Assembly: GCA_021773295.1 (NCBI GenBank)
Contig: JAJFKI010000029.1
Location: forward strand, 1-32,345
Direction of reading: 5' to 3'
Origin: Gammaproteobacteria bacterium
GTDB taxonomy: Bacteria > Pseudomonadota > Gammaproteobacteria > UBA1113
Length of the DNA: 32,345 nucleotides
Positions 8,329-16,890 of this stretch are shown in pieces (the first letter of the stretch is position 1; each line of letters begins with the position of its first letter). Under the pieces are notes generated by a model that searched no databases, was not told where the DNA came from, and saw only the letters and a list, made by a program, of their open reading frames with translations. The position numbers and the translations under genes were made by a program.

Positions 8329-11300
8329 TTACTCTCGCAAAAGCTGCTCAACTTGCTCTTCTGATAGCTCATCGACAACCTGCATTAGTTGCTCATAGAT
8401 ATGCTGACCAAGCGATGAAATGGTACTTTTATTGAAAAAAGTACTTAATGAAACATCTAGTGGATATGTCATGTTAATTTCAGAAATAATCTGTTGTGCT
8501 AATAGTGAGTCACCACCCAGATCAAAGAAATCATCATTAATGCCTAGATTTTTAATTCCAAGAATACTTCCCCATATTTTCTCTAAGTTAATTTCGAGTG
8601 TTGAATTTGGTGGTTGGTAGTCTATTGCCATCCCTGGTCTTTCTCTAAGATTAGCATCCTGATTATTTGCAGCAGAAAGTTTAACGTCTTTAACATCAAA
8701 ACTTTTAAGTGTTGGCTCTATCCAATATTTTTGTTTTTCAAAAGGATATGTGGGAAGTTGTGCTTTTTTAGGTTTTGTTAAACGATAAAGTTGCTGCCAA
8801 TTGATAGTTACGCCAAGATTCCACAAACTTGAAATACATTGATAAAAACCACTATTACTATTTCCTTGTGTTTCCAACAGTTCCTCAAACCTATCAGCGC
8901 TCAAACGTAACTTAAGAAGGTGTCCAAGCTCAACAACAATCTCATTATCATGCAAATCATCTGTTTTTTGCATAGCGTGATGAGTTGTTGCTTGTTTTTT
9001 ATTGTCAGCCAAAACAACCCCGGCTAATGCTTTTTCGAAACTAACCTCATTATAGATACACTTTCTTATGTCATCATTATTCTCACAAGCAATACGTATT
9101 GGCACATTAATAATATTTATCCAGGCCATACATAATGAATAGATTAATACAAAATTAAATATAGGGTTGTTAATATTACTTTTCTCGACCGCTTCATCTA
9201 ACTGTAATAATAATTTTTTATTATTAGCACTTTCTAATTGTTCTCTAATTGTATGATATGTATTATCAACTGATTGTTGATAGATGCAATTTGTAAGACT
9301 AAACTCAGCATGGTCGCTAACTGAAGTATTTTGAGGAACATATAATAGTACGGTCCGTTCGTTTGCTTTTTCGCAACTAAATTCTTTTCCCATCAGGTCT
9401 AATAATTGCTCCGTCGTTGATGCAACACAAGACCACCGATATCCAAACGCCTGTCTTCCTATGTTTAGCGTGTAAGCAATACTATTTAGCGTTAGATTTT
9501 TCTCACTAACCAGGTATTCACGTAAATTGTCATGCATATCCTTCAGCTCAGACGGAGTTTTTGCAGAGAGATTGACAACTGCTGGCCCACTTGACTGATG
9601 ATCATCTAATAGTATTGGAGCTTCCTCTAAAATCACATGAGCATTTGTACCACCAATACCAAATGAACTTACACCAGCTCTTCGCGGTGATGATGCTTGT
9701 TTCCAGGATATATTCTCTGTTGGTATATAAAAGCGTTTACCATCGGCGCTAAGCTCATCATTTCCATGTTTATAGGCTGCGCTACCTGGTATACAGCCAT
9801 ACCTCAACACCATCGAGGCTTTGCATAAGGAAATCACACCCGCAGCTGCATCAAGATGACCAATATTCTCTTTAACCGCACCGACGGCTACAGAGCGTTT
9901 ATGTTGATTCGACATAAAAACTTTTTTTAGCGCTGAAAGTTCAATTTTGTCACCTAAACTGGTGCCCGTGCCATGAGACTCAATGAAACCAATTGTCTCC
10001 GCCTTCACACTTGCATTATTCAGGGCCTCTTTGATGACTTTTATTTGTCCAGACAAGCTTGGAGCCACATAACCCACTTTACTATTACCATCATTATTCA
10101 CAGCAGAGCCTTTAATAACGGCGTGGATAAAGTCTCCTTCATCGATAGCCTGACTCAAACGTTTTAATACAACAACACCAGAGCCATTTGAAAAAACTGT
10201 ACCATCAGAATCACGTTCAAAAGCCCGACATTTACCAGTAGGTGATACCATTAAGCCTTGCTGGTAAATATAACCATTATCTTGTGGCAGTTTAATCGTA
10301 ACACCACCTGCTAACATAATATCAGCATCTCCCACCTGCAAAGAACGACAAGCCATATGAACCGCAACCAATGATGTTGAGCAAGCTGTTTGCACGGTTG
10401 CACAAGGACCTTGTAAATTTAACTTATAGGCAATTCTTGTTGCCAAGTAATTTTCACTATTACTTGTTATTGCTGAAAACACATTTGCTGGGTTACTAAA
10501 ATCAATTGTTGGTAAAATGTTTGCTAAAAAATAAGTGCTCGTTGATGTACCAGCATATAACCCTATTTTCCCTTCATAAGTCATTGGATCAATTGCTGCA
10601 TTCTCCAAAGCTTCCCACACATTTTCCATAAACACCCGTTGTTGTGGATCAAGAACGGCCGCCTCTTGTGGTGACATCCCAAAAAAATTTGCTGCGAAAT
10701 ACTCAACATTTTTGAGTTGTGCTGCGCTGTAAACAAATTTTGTTTGCTGACTATCTGACACATTTGTGTTTGTTTCTTCATTATATAGCGGCTGGATTTC
10801 TTTAATCGCACAATGCTGTGACATTAGGTTATTCCAAAACTCAACTTGATTATTAGCATCTGGCACTCTTACAGCCATGCCGATTATTGCTATATCTTCT
10901 TGTTGGATATTGAGGCTATGTCTATTTGAATCTAATTCCTTGTTTTTTTCTTTATCTGACGCCATATGCTGAGAGAGTAACATAATTGTTGGATGCTCAA
11001 ATAAATCCATTATTGAAACATCATAATTAAGTTGATTTTTTAGCTTTCTTTTCAATTGCATTAATAATAAAGAATGTCCGCCAGAATCAAAGAAGTTATC
11101 ATGCAGTGAAATGTTATCTATATTCAGAACATCTAACCATATTGCTTTTATTTTTTTTTGTAACTGTGACTCAGATATATCGTATTTTTGCTCCACCGGT
11201 AGTAGGTTGGCGTCTATATTTGATAAATTCTTTCTATCTAGCTTCCCCGTAGCTGTTTTAGGAAGCTCTGTCACCTCATAATACTGACTTGGTATCATAT

Positions 11301-14109
11301 ATTCTGGGATATATTGTCTTAAAAAATTTTGAATATCTTTCGAAAACAGTATGTCATTTTTGTTGCTTTTAACAAAGTATGCTCTAAGTTGATGCGATTG
11401 TTTCTTCACATCAAAACTAACTATGACTTCTTTAACTGCTTGGTGGTTTAATAAATTGCTTTCAATGTCGCTTAGCTCTACTCGCTTGCCTCTAACTTTA
11501 ACCACATTATCTAATCTACCTCGGTAATGTAACAATCCTGATGTTGATAAGTACCCATAGTCACTAGTAGCATACATTTTCATTGAATCAGACTGTTTTG
11601 AATATGGGTTCTGCAAAAATTTTTCACGCGTTGCCTTATCATTACCTAGATATCCCGCAGCAACACCTCTGCCACTTATATAAATTTCACCGACAACACC
11701 CCTAGGGACAATTTTTCTATTTTTGTCTAAAATAAATATTTCCGTGTTTTTTATTGGTTGGCCGATTGGTATATCAGAATAATGTGAGATACTGCTTAGT
11801 TCAAAATAGCTGGCGTCAGCAGACACCTCCGATGAGCCATAAATATTTATTAATTTTTTACCCGGAAAAATCTTGAAGAATTTATTCATCAAAGACACAT
11901 CAAGGACTTCACCGCTAACCATAATTAATTTTAACGATGACAACACTGCATCAACTTTTTCACATATCTCAAGGAACAATCTTAACAGTGAAGGAATCAG
12001 TAAAATTCTTGAAATATTGTTAGTTTTAATTAACTTAATTAGATCCGTCAAATCTAATAAATTATTTTTAGCCACTATGATTGATGGTATGCCATTTAAC
12101 AGTGGCACAAACATTTCTGCTATAGAATCAACAAACATAACAGATGCTTGGTGGCAACAAACTTCTTCTTCTAAAAACGGATATATTTCATAGGACCAAA
12201 CAATTCTATTGATTAGCCCCGCATGAGTACCCCGCACCAATTTTGGCCTGCCTGATGATCCTGACGTAAATATAAGATAAGCAATTTTATTAGTGTACTT
12301 TATAGAAGTTACTTCATTGACTAACTTACATTCTCCACCATCTTGTGCTTCGTCAATATAAAGTGGGTTGATTTCTGAATTAACATAGTTATAAGCATAT
12401 TGTTTAAGAGTGATAAGTGCAGCCACTTTTGCTTCTTTTAAAATATGACTCATTCTATATGGTGTAATATCCGTTTCTAACGGGAGGAATGTCGCATCCA
12501 TTTTCAAAACAGCTATAATTGCAGCAACTCTTTCAATGCTCCTATCTAAACAGATTGCCACAATACTCGATGACTGAATCCTTTCTTTTTCTAACAAATG
12601 TTGTATGCTATTTGAAAGGACATTTAGCTCTTTATAGCTGATAGTACGGACCCCATCTTTGAGTGCAATTTTGTTTGGTGTTTTCATTAATTGACTGTAA
12701 AACATGTCTACCAATGTTAATTCACAGGCTGCTTTTGATGATTCAAAACTTTTTAAAGTGCTTATCCTTGATGGCAAAACATCATTTGCTAACATTACAG
12801 TATCTTTAACAAGCGTATTAGGTTGTGTAACAATCTGCTTAACCACAGATTCCCAGCAAGCTATAAAATTTCGTATAGTTTTTTCAATGTATAGTTCATC
12901 TGAGTATTCAACTACGAGAGATAGTGATTGCCGACTAATTCTAATGTAAAATGACATCTCATACATCGACGTTTTAGTATCAACAGCTAATGTTTCACAA
13001 GCAGCATCACCAAATGTCATGTTTTCAGTCTCAACTGTTTGTACAGCCATTATTTGAAATAGTGGTGACCGTGCTAGAGAGCGATCGCAATCAGCATGTT
13101 TTATAATTTCGCTCAAAGGATAGTTTTGATACCCCATAGCCTGGCCCAGTGTACTTTTTACCTGGTTGACTAATTCCAGCAAGCTCGCTCTGTTATTAAT
13201 GGTAACTCTAATGGGAAGAGTGTTAACAAACAGCCCCATAGTTGAATGAGTGTTGCTATCACTGCGGTTTAAAAAAGGTACCCCAATTATAATATCTTCT
13301 TGACCACTGTATCTATATAGAAAACCATATAATGCAGAAAGACAAATCAAAAAAGGACTCGCTTTATTTGATTTAGCAAAGTCATAAATCGAAGTTGTAA
13401 TTGCATCCTCGACTTTATAATACAGCTTACTTCCTGATGAAATACCAACGCTAGGCCTTTGGTAGTCGGTGTATAAGTCTAGTTGCTTTGTTGCCCCTTG
13501 TAGCGTCTTATGCCAATAATCTCTGTCGTCATTAAAGAAATTAGTAGTCAATTTTTCGCGCTGTTCATTAGCATACTCAAAATAGCACGTTTTGATAGGC
13601 TCAAAGTTGGCTATTGTGTTCGTTACATACGCTTCGTAACACTGCCTCAATTCAGAAAAAAATACATTTAAGGACCAGCCATCGCAAATTATATGGTGAA
13701 CAACCACAATTAACGTCAATGAGTTTTTTGACTTTTTGATGAGAAGCGCTCTTATCAACGACTCTGTTTCAAGTAAAAATGGTTTATTGACGAATTCAAT
13801 AATTTTCTTTTCAAGCCCACTTTTATCATTTAATAAAATTGATTGCTCATAAAAAAAGTTTTTAACCTCATCTGACGAACTATTTATTACTTGATAAGGA
13901 ACACCATTTTTTACCCGAATATTTACCCTAAGACTATCATGGCGCTCTATTAAATAACGAAAACTTGATTTTAATTTCACAATATCCAGCGTTCCCGTGA
14001 TATCACACACAGTTGCAATGTTGTATACACTAGAACTTAGGTTTACTTGCTGTTGAAACCATAACTGTTCTTGAGCACAACTTAGTTGTCCTATAACTTT
14101 ATCCAGCAT
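8329..14109 (-). CDS. Hybrid NRPS-PKS: C-A(beta-Ala-like)-PCP-KS-AT remnant-ACP
   Basis: This is a 1926-aa protein; its ATG at 14109 is preceded by AGGAA at about 6 nt. It opens directly with a C domain (6-440; HHIICDG at 138-144). The A domain (466-960) has code residues V660, D661, A664, L703, M730, S732, I756, A764, D765 and K956. In VDALMSIADK, loss of the usual Asp at the first position together with Ala-Asp at the eighth and ninth is the pattern I know from beta-alanine-activating domains. PCP1 has Ser1013. The KS (1070-1500) has Cys1243, His1379 and His1418. Residues about 1510-1797 run from a normal KS-AT linker to a normal post-AT motif (AQLPTYPF), but the AT core between them is shrunken and lacks GHSxG. 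The ACP (1838-1908) has Ser1868. The C-terminus, ELSEEQVEQLL, looks like a docking helix. There is no KR, so the unit would stay a beta-keto thioester. Confidence 0.95.
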   Translation of the reverse strand: MLDKVIGQLSCAQEQLWFQQQVNLSSSVYNIATVCDITGTLDIVKLKSSFRYLIERHDSLRVNIRVKNGVPYQVINSSSDEVKNFFYEQSILLNDKSGLEKKIIEFVNKPFLLETESLIRALLIKKSKNSLTLIVVVHHIICDGWSLNVFFSELRQCYEAYVTNTIANFEPIKTCYFEYANEQREKLTTNFFNDDRDYWHKTLQGATKQLDLYTDYQRPSVGISSGSKLYYKVEDAITTSIYDFAKSNKASPFLICLSALYGFLYRYSGQEDIIIGVPFLNRSDSNTHSTMGLFVNTLPIRVTINNRASLLELVNQVKSTLGQAMGYQNYPLSEIIKHADCDRSLARSPLFQIMAVQTVETENMTFGDAACETLAVDTKTSMYEMSFYIRISRQSLSLVVEYSDELYIEKTIRNFIACWESVVKQIVTQPNTLVKDTVMLANDVLPSRISTLKSFESSKAACELTLVDMFYSQLMKTPNKIALKDGVRTISYKELNVLSNSIQHLLEKERIQSSSIVAICLDRSIERVAAIIAVLKMDATFLPLETDITPYRMSHILKEAKVAALITLKQYAYNYVNSEINPLYIDEAQDGGECKLVNEVTSIKYTNKIAYLIFTSGSSGRPKLVRGTHAGLINRIVWSYEIYPFLEEEVCCHQASVMFVDSIAEMFVPLLNGIPSIIVAKNNLLDLTDLIKLIKTNNISRILLIPSLLRLFLEICEKVDAVLSSLKLIMVSGEVLDVSLMNKFFKIFPGKKLINIYGSSEVSADASYFELSSISHYSDIPIGQPIKNTEIFILDKNRKIVPRGVVGEIYISGRGVAAGYLGNDKATREKFLQNPYSKQSDSMKMYATSDYGYLSTSGLLHYRGRLDNVVKVRGKRVELSDIESNLLNHQAVKEVIVSFDVKKQSHQLRAYFVKSNKNDILFSKDIQNFLRQYIPEYMIPSQYYEVTELPKTATGKLDRKNLSNIDANLLPVEQKYDISESQLQKKIKAIWLDVLNIDNISLHDNFFDSGGHSLLLMQLKRKLKNQLNYDVSIMDLFEHPTIMLLSQHMASDKEKNKELDSNRHSLNIQQEDIAIIGMAVRVPDANNQVEFWNNLMSQHCAIKEIQPLYNEETNTNVSDSQQTKFVYSAAQLKNVEYFAANFFGMSPQEAAVLDPQQRVFMENVWEALENAAIDPMTYEGKIGLYAGTSTSTYFLANILPTIDFSNPANVFSAITSNSENYLATRIAYKLNLQGPCATVQTACSTSLVAVHMACRSLQVGDADIMLAGGVTIKLPQDNGYIYQQGLMVSPTGKCRAFERDSDGTVFSNGSGVVVLKRLSQAIDEGDFIHAVIKGSAVNNDGNSKVGYVAPSLSGQIKVIKEALNNASVKAETIGFIESHGTGTSLGDKIELSALKKVFMSNQHKRSVAVGAVKENIGHLDAAAGVISLCKASMVLRYGCIPGSAAYKHGNDELSADGKRFYIPTENISWKQASSPRRAGVSSFGIGGTNAHVILEEAPILLDDHQSSGPAVVNLSAKTPSELKDMHDNLREYLVSEKNLTLNSIAYTLNIGRQAFGYRWSCVASTTEQLLDLMGKEFSCEKANERTVLLYVPQNTSVSDHAEFSLTNCIYQQSVDNTYHTIREQLESANNKKLLLQLDEAVEKSNINNPIFNFVLIYSLCMAWINIINVPIRIACENNDDIRKCIYNEVSFEKALAGVVLADNKKQATTHHAMQKTDDLHDNEIVVELGHLLKLRLSADRFEELLETQGNSNSGFYQCISSLWNLGVTINWQQLYRLTKPKKAQLPTYPFEKQKYWIEPTLKSFDVKDVKLSAANNQDANLRERPGMAIDYQPPNSTLEINLEKIWGSILGIKNLGINDDFFDLGGDSLLAQQIISEINMTYPLDVSLSTFFNKSTISSLGQHIYEQLMQVVDELSEEQVEQLLRE

Positions 14110-14184
14110 GCAAAATTCCTAGTATTGAGTTATTAAATTATTAGGATGATTCATCTCGCAAATAAAAATCTACAGCACCGATTA

Positions 14185-14211
14185 TCTATACCTATAGCAT
14201 CTCAACATGCG
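14185..14211 (+). repeat. Diverged left-arm copy of the repeat family
   Basis: TCTATACC at 14185 and AACATGCG at 14204-14211 match the ends of the left arm plus loop of the 478-540 element, with about 18 of 26 positions shared in a gap-free alignment. With the inverted half copy at 14321-14349 it bounds a 165-bp segment whose two ends face each other. That is the arrangement expected of a degenerate, non-autonomous inverted-repeat element. The similarity is modest, so the call is tentative. Confidence 0.35.
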
Positions 14212-14320
14212 CTTTTCAGTCAAGTGTTTTTGCTCCCAGCAGCGGTTTGAAATTTTGCATCAGACTGACTGTTGCCTGCATTTCGAACGCTCAGAGGGAA
14301 AAAAAATCAAGTCGTCTTAA

Positions 14321-14349
14321 TCTCGCATTTTGAAGTGTGACGGGGATAT
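14321..14349 (-). repeat. Half copy of the repeat family, inverted
   Basis: Read on the minus strand this is ATATCCCCGTCACACTTCAA followed by AATGCGAGA. It differs from the left arm plus loop start of the element at 478-540 by only two substitutions over 28 positions, and the match continues into GATTAAG. It begins 10 nt beyond the stop codon of the 123-aa protein gene, in the space separating the small-protein genes from the NRPS-PKS gene at 8329-14109. Confidence 0.75.
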
Positions 14350-14359
14350 CAAACAAAAT

Positions 14360-14731
14360 CTAAGACGAGCTGTATTTAGTATTATCCAAATAAGCTGTTG
14401 GTTCGTAAGGCTTAGTAATGCTACTCTCCCAACCAGCCGTTGCATCACAATAGTCTTGTAAAATTTTAAGACCTAACTCTTGACCAAAATATTCCAAAAC
14501 AATTTCAGGGGTATGCTCCCATAAATCCATTTCATTGAGCGATGCCATTGGGACAGAAATTCTAATAATATCCCTATCTCCTGCAAACGTTCTATAGAAC
14601 TTCATCTGCTTCCCTAAACCTTTTTCGTGGCAGTTATGCGCCTCTATCACTTTTGCAAAGCTGGATTCAAACTGAGGGGTCATCTCAGTTTTAAGTTTAA
14701 AATCAAGATTATAAATAAATTTAATAGACAT
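14360..14731 (-). CDS. Small alpha/beta-barrel-like protein, homologous to the domains of its neighbour
   Basis: This is a 123-aa protein with no recognised enzyme motif. Three possible ATGs lie at 14740, 14737 and 14731. The AGGGA ribosome site sits directly against the first and 9 nt from the third, so the start MSIKFIYNLD at 14731 is preferred. The pattern FAKVIEAHNCHEKG, then a beta stretch, then MASLNEMDLWEHTP, then LGLKILQDY recurs twice in the 261-aa protein encoded just upstream. Proteins of this pattern resemble dimeric alpha/beta (ferredoxin-like, NIPSNAP-like) barrels of unknown function. There is no signal peptide or membrane segment. It is separated by only 16-25 nt from its paralogue and so is almost certainly co-transcribed with it. 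A role as a small cyclase, monooxygenase-like or binding protein for the product is conceivable but not shown. Confidence 0.75.
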   Translation of the reverse strand: MSIKFIYNLDFKLKTEMTPQFESSFAKVIEAHNCHEKGLGKQMKFYRTFAGDRDIIRISVPMASLNEMDLWEHTPEIVLEYFGQELGLKILQDYCDATAGWESSITKPYEPTAYLDNTKYSSS

Positions 14732-14756
14732 TTTCATCATTCCCTATATCACATCA

Positions 14757-15542
14757 TTACTCAACATACTCAGAGCCGCTATTATCGCAACTTGGAACAA
14801 ATGTCATGATTTGCATTTGCTGGCTTAAAATATTTTGATAATAAATATCTTTTACCCATGCTGCCTCTTTTTCATCATATACCTTTAACACGTCGGTGAT
14901 CGTTGGCCATGTATCCATCTCACCAAATTTACGCATAGGAGAAAATTGGTGCAACACATTGCTTGTTGTGTCTTTGTAGGTAACCCAATCTATACCTTGT
15001 TCATGTTGTTGATGGGCTTGAATTATTTTTTCATAAGCATTATCAAACTCCGTCGCTGCTCCATTATCTGCAAGGGTGATTGTCGAGTAAAATAAATACT
15101 CCATAGGCGTATCACCCTCATTAGTGCTAAATGTGGTTTTAGGATTACTATACTGGGGTTGATACTCTAGGGTAGTATATTTTTCATAAATTAAAGTACC
15201 TTGGTAATCCTGATAGATTTTTTTCCCCTGCTCTTCACCTAGTGCTTCACATAACGCTTGCTCATCACTTATTAAAGACGTAGCTTGTTCTGCATTCTCT
15301 AGTGGACATAACAACCAAACCAGACCTTTACCAATCCAGGAGCCATAACAGACATATTGATTACCATTTTTTACTTTTTCATGTGCCTTCGCAATCGCTA
15401 CCAAGCAATCGTGAAAGAGTATACCCGGTGGAATTTCGTGGTCCAGCTCTACTTGGCATATATACTGGCTTGGTTTAGTTCCATTCGGTGATAAAAATGG
15501 AAAAATCCATGTGATATCGTTGCTTACTTTTATTGATCCCAT
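14757..15542 (-). CDS. Duplicated alpha/beta-barrel-like protein of unknown function
   Basis: This is a 261-aa protein built from two copies of one domain. Copy 1, about residues 44-125, contains CLVAIAKAHEKV and later EALGEEQGKKIYQDYQGT. Copy 2, about 160-250, contains AYEKIIQAHQQHEQG, then KFGEMDTWPTITD. The downstream 123-aa protein is a third copy. A shared AH-x-x-HExG helix followed by a four-stranded-sheet pattern suggests a dimeric alpha/beta barrel made within one chain. No catalytic residues can be named. The ATG at 15542 follows GGGAG at about 5 nt. A promoter-like sequence (15604-15631) and a 7-bp hairpin lie upstream, so this gene probably heads a transcript that also includes the 123-aa gene. 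It is placed among tailoring and assembly genes, but its job is unknown. Confidence 0.8.
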   Translation of the reverse strand: MGSIKVSNDITWIFPFLSPNGTKPSQYICQVELDHEIPPGILFHDCLVAIAKAHEKVKNGNQYVCYGSWIGKGLVWLLCPLENAEQATSLISDEQALCEALGEEQGKKIYQDYQGTLIYEKYTTLEYQPQYSNPKTTFSTNEGDTPMEYLFYSTITLADNGAATEFDNAYEKIIQAHQQHEQGIDWVTYKDTTSNVLHQFSPMRKFGEMDTWPTITDVLKVYDEKEAAWVKDIYYQNILSQQMQIMTFVPSCDNSGSEYVE

Positions 15543-15572
15543 AGCCGCTCCCTATTTGATTGAGCTAAGTCG

Positions 15573-15593
15573 TCACTCGTTTACACCGAGTGA
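15573..15593. promoter_or_regulatory. Inverted repeat TCACTCG-N7-CGAGTGA
   Basis: The arms 15573-15579 and 15587-15593 are perfect reverse complements with a 7-nt spacer. The site lies between the predicted transcription start (near 15597) and the ATG at 15542, so it could be an operator or the stem of a 5' leader. No U tract follows on the minus strand. Confidence 0.35.
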
Positions 15594-15603
15594 ATACATT
15601 TTA

Positions 15604-15631
15604 ATTATACTTTAAATGATAAAGCTACCAA
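15604..15631 (-). promoter_or_regulatory. Sigma70-like promoter for the duplicated-domain protein gene
   Basis: On the minus strand, a perfect TATAAT (15609-15604) lies 16 nt from TTGGTA (15631-15626, 4 of 6 matches to the -35 consensus). The predicted start is about 55 nt before the ATG at 15542. It lies in the 238-nt gap after the thioesterase gene, which is long enough to hold an independent promoter. Confidence 0.4.
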
Positions 15632-15780
15632 ATATACCACTTGCTCCCCATGATGCGACGGTATATATCCATTGTTCCTCATGTATCTATAGGCATTGAT
15701 TTATTATCTATTGCTAAACTTTACGCTCAGCTTTTTAGTGACTTGATTGTATACCATTACAGATATAGATCAATTTATTG

Positions 15781-16557
15781 TTAACTATCTACACTAATAT
15801 TTTCTAATGCTACTAAGATCTCATTACTAATAATTTCAAGAATTTTTATATAATGGGTCGTAATGTAGAAATGCCCCCCTTCAAAATAGTTATAATTAAA
15901 ACAAGCACTCGTTTGCTCTTCCCAACCAACTAATTCTTCTTGTGATACGGAATGATCACTATCGCCACCGAATACAGTAATGGGAATATCTAACGGAGAT
16001 AACGCATTGAATTTATATTGATTATACAGTTGGATGTCTGCTTTAATTCGTGGTAGCAAAAGCTCAATCAGCATCGGTTCAGATTGTATTCTCTCATCAA
16101 GTCCTTCATAAACTTTAGAAATCTCTTGTATAAATTTACTATCTTCCATTGTGAAAAGTTGATTGTGCTTAAATGCATATTGTGGTGACCTATGCGCTGA
16201 CAAAAATAGTTTTTGTGGTCCGTTATTTGAATTAACCATGATTCTTGACGCTTCGTAGGCAAGAAGCGCCCCCAAGCTATGTCCAAAAAAGAAAGTAGGT
16301 TTTTGCAAAGTAATGAGGTGTCCTGCAATAACTTCAGCAATGCGCAATATATTTGTCATAAAAGGTTCATTATGACGTGTCTCACGTCCGGGCAATTGCA
16401 CCGCATATACATTTACTGACGCTGGTAAATACTGCTGCCATTTATAAAAAAATGATGCACCTCCGCCTGCGTGGTGAAAACAGAACAGATGACACGCCGC
16501 ATCGTGTTGCTGCCCGACGTTAATAAACCATTTATTTGTTTCATCAATTTTATTCAT
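15781..16557 (-). CDS. Type II thioesterase (alpha/beta-hydrolase) for NRPS/PKS editing
   Basis: This is a 258-aa alpha/beta-hydrolase of the usual TEII length (about 240-260). It removes stalled or wrong acyl groups from carrier-protein arms. The N-terminal LFCFHHAGGGASFF motif, the nucleophile elbow GHSLG (Ser94), GGDSDH (Asp199/Asp201) and EGGHF (His229) give a complete Ser-Asp-His set. The frame can be read from a TTG at 16578, but an ATG at 16557 is preceded by GGGA at about 4 nt and gives the standard TEII beginning, so it is preferred. It is transcribed away from the ABC exporter operon across a shared 333-nt region. A TEII is expected in a cluster whose PKS modules must be loaded in trans and are prone to misacylation. 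It is free-standing, so it is not the release enzyme of the assembly line. Confidence 0.93.
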   Translation of the reverse strand: MNKIDETNKWFINVGQQHDAACHLFCFHHAGGGASFFYKWQQYLPASVNVYAVQLPGRETRHNEPFMTNILRIAEVIAGHLITLQKPTFFFGHSLGALLAYEASRIMVNSNNGPQKLFLSAHRSPQYAFKHNQLFTMEDSKFIQEISKVYEGLDERIQSEPMLIELLLPRIKADIQLYNQYKFNALSPLDIPITVFGGDSDHSVSQEELVGWEEQTSACFNYNYFEGGHFYITTHYIKILEIISNEILVALENISVDS

Positions 16558-16658
16558 ACGTTCCCAAATTAATAACAAAAAAAACTATTCCAAATAATAC
16601 CAGCAACACGCATTAACAAACGCTAAGTGAATACCGACTTTTGCAAATTTTGGTGGTT

Positions 16659-16687
16659 ATTATACTATGTACTGGGACAGATAAAAA
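16659..16687 (-). promoter_or_regulatory. Candidate promoter for the thioesterase gene
   Basis: The minus strand carries a perfect TATAAT at 16664-16659. The best -35 at normal spacing is weak (TTTTTA, 16687-16682, 17 nt away, 3 of 6), which would fit an activated or regulated promoter. Its -35 overlaps the palindrome at 16682-16699. Confidence 0.35.
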
Positions 16688-16699
16688 TACGTATTTTTA
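16682..16699. promoter_or_regulatory. 18-bp perfect palindrome, candidate operator
   Basis: TAAAAATACGTATTTTTA is fully self-complementary. After one mismatched pair (16681/16700) the next pair (16680/16701) also matches. It lies between the two divergent promoter candidates and overlaps the weak -35 on the minus strand, which is a typical place for a dimeric regulator. No regulator gene is visible in the window. Confidence 0.4.
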
Positions 16700-16724
16700 C
16701 CCAACGCTTCCATTCTATTATTCA

Positions 16725-16752
16725 TTGCGCCTTTTGAAAATAATGATATACT
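16725..16752 (+). promoter_or_regulatory. Candidate promoter for the exporter operon
   Basis: TTGCGC (16725-16730) and TATACT (16747-16752) are 16 nt apart. The -10 matches at 5 of 6 positions, the -35 only at 3 of 6. The predicted leader before the ATG at 16891 would be about 130 nt. Confidence 0.3.
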
Positions 16753-16890
16753 ACCTGCACACGGGTGAGATAATTTAACTTTTTAAGTACCTATCCAAAG
16801 TGCTTGAAAATACAGGATGTTAGGAAGAAGCAGTGAGTCAATTTGTAAAAATTTAATCGCCAAACAGTCTGTCAATTATAAGGGTAATTT

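Larger units (their letters stand above)
16558..16890. promoter_or_regulatory. Divergent regulatory region between thioesterase and exporter operons
   Basis: These 333 bases hold no gene. They contain outward-facing candidate promoters on each strand and a perfect 18-bp palindrome between them, described separately. The region is AT-rich. Transcription of the minus-strand thioesterase and of the plus-strand exporter could both be governed from here. Confidence 0.6.

Noticed and set aside
14185..14223. Promoter for the NRPS-PKS gene at 8329-14109 (TTGACT at 14223-14218, TATAGG at 14196-14191)
   Set aside because: The -35 is good, but the spacing is 21 nt and the -10 is poor. The sequence is also part of a repeat copy, so I do not call it.
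15640..15670. Another diverged arm of the repeat family (ATGCGACGGTATATA)
   Set aside because: The resemblance to the arm is short and needs gaps; it could be chance.
15781..16557. The alpha/beta-hydrolase as the missing trans-acyltransferase or the chain-release enzyme
   Set aside because: Its motifs and length are those of a type II thioesterase. It has none of the AT motifs and is not fused to a final module.
16558..16578. TTG start for the thioesterase, adding seven residues
   Set aside because: The ATG at 16557 has a GGGA ribosome site in place, and the extra residues are not part of the family fold.
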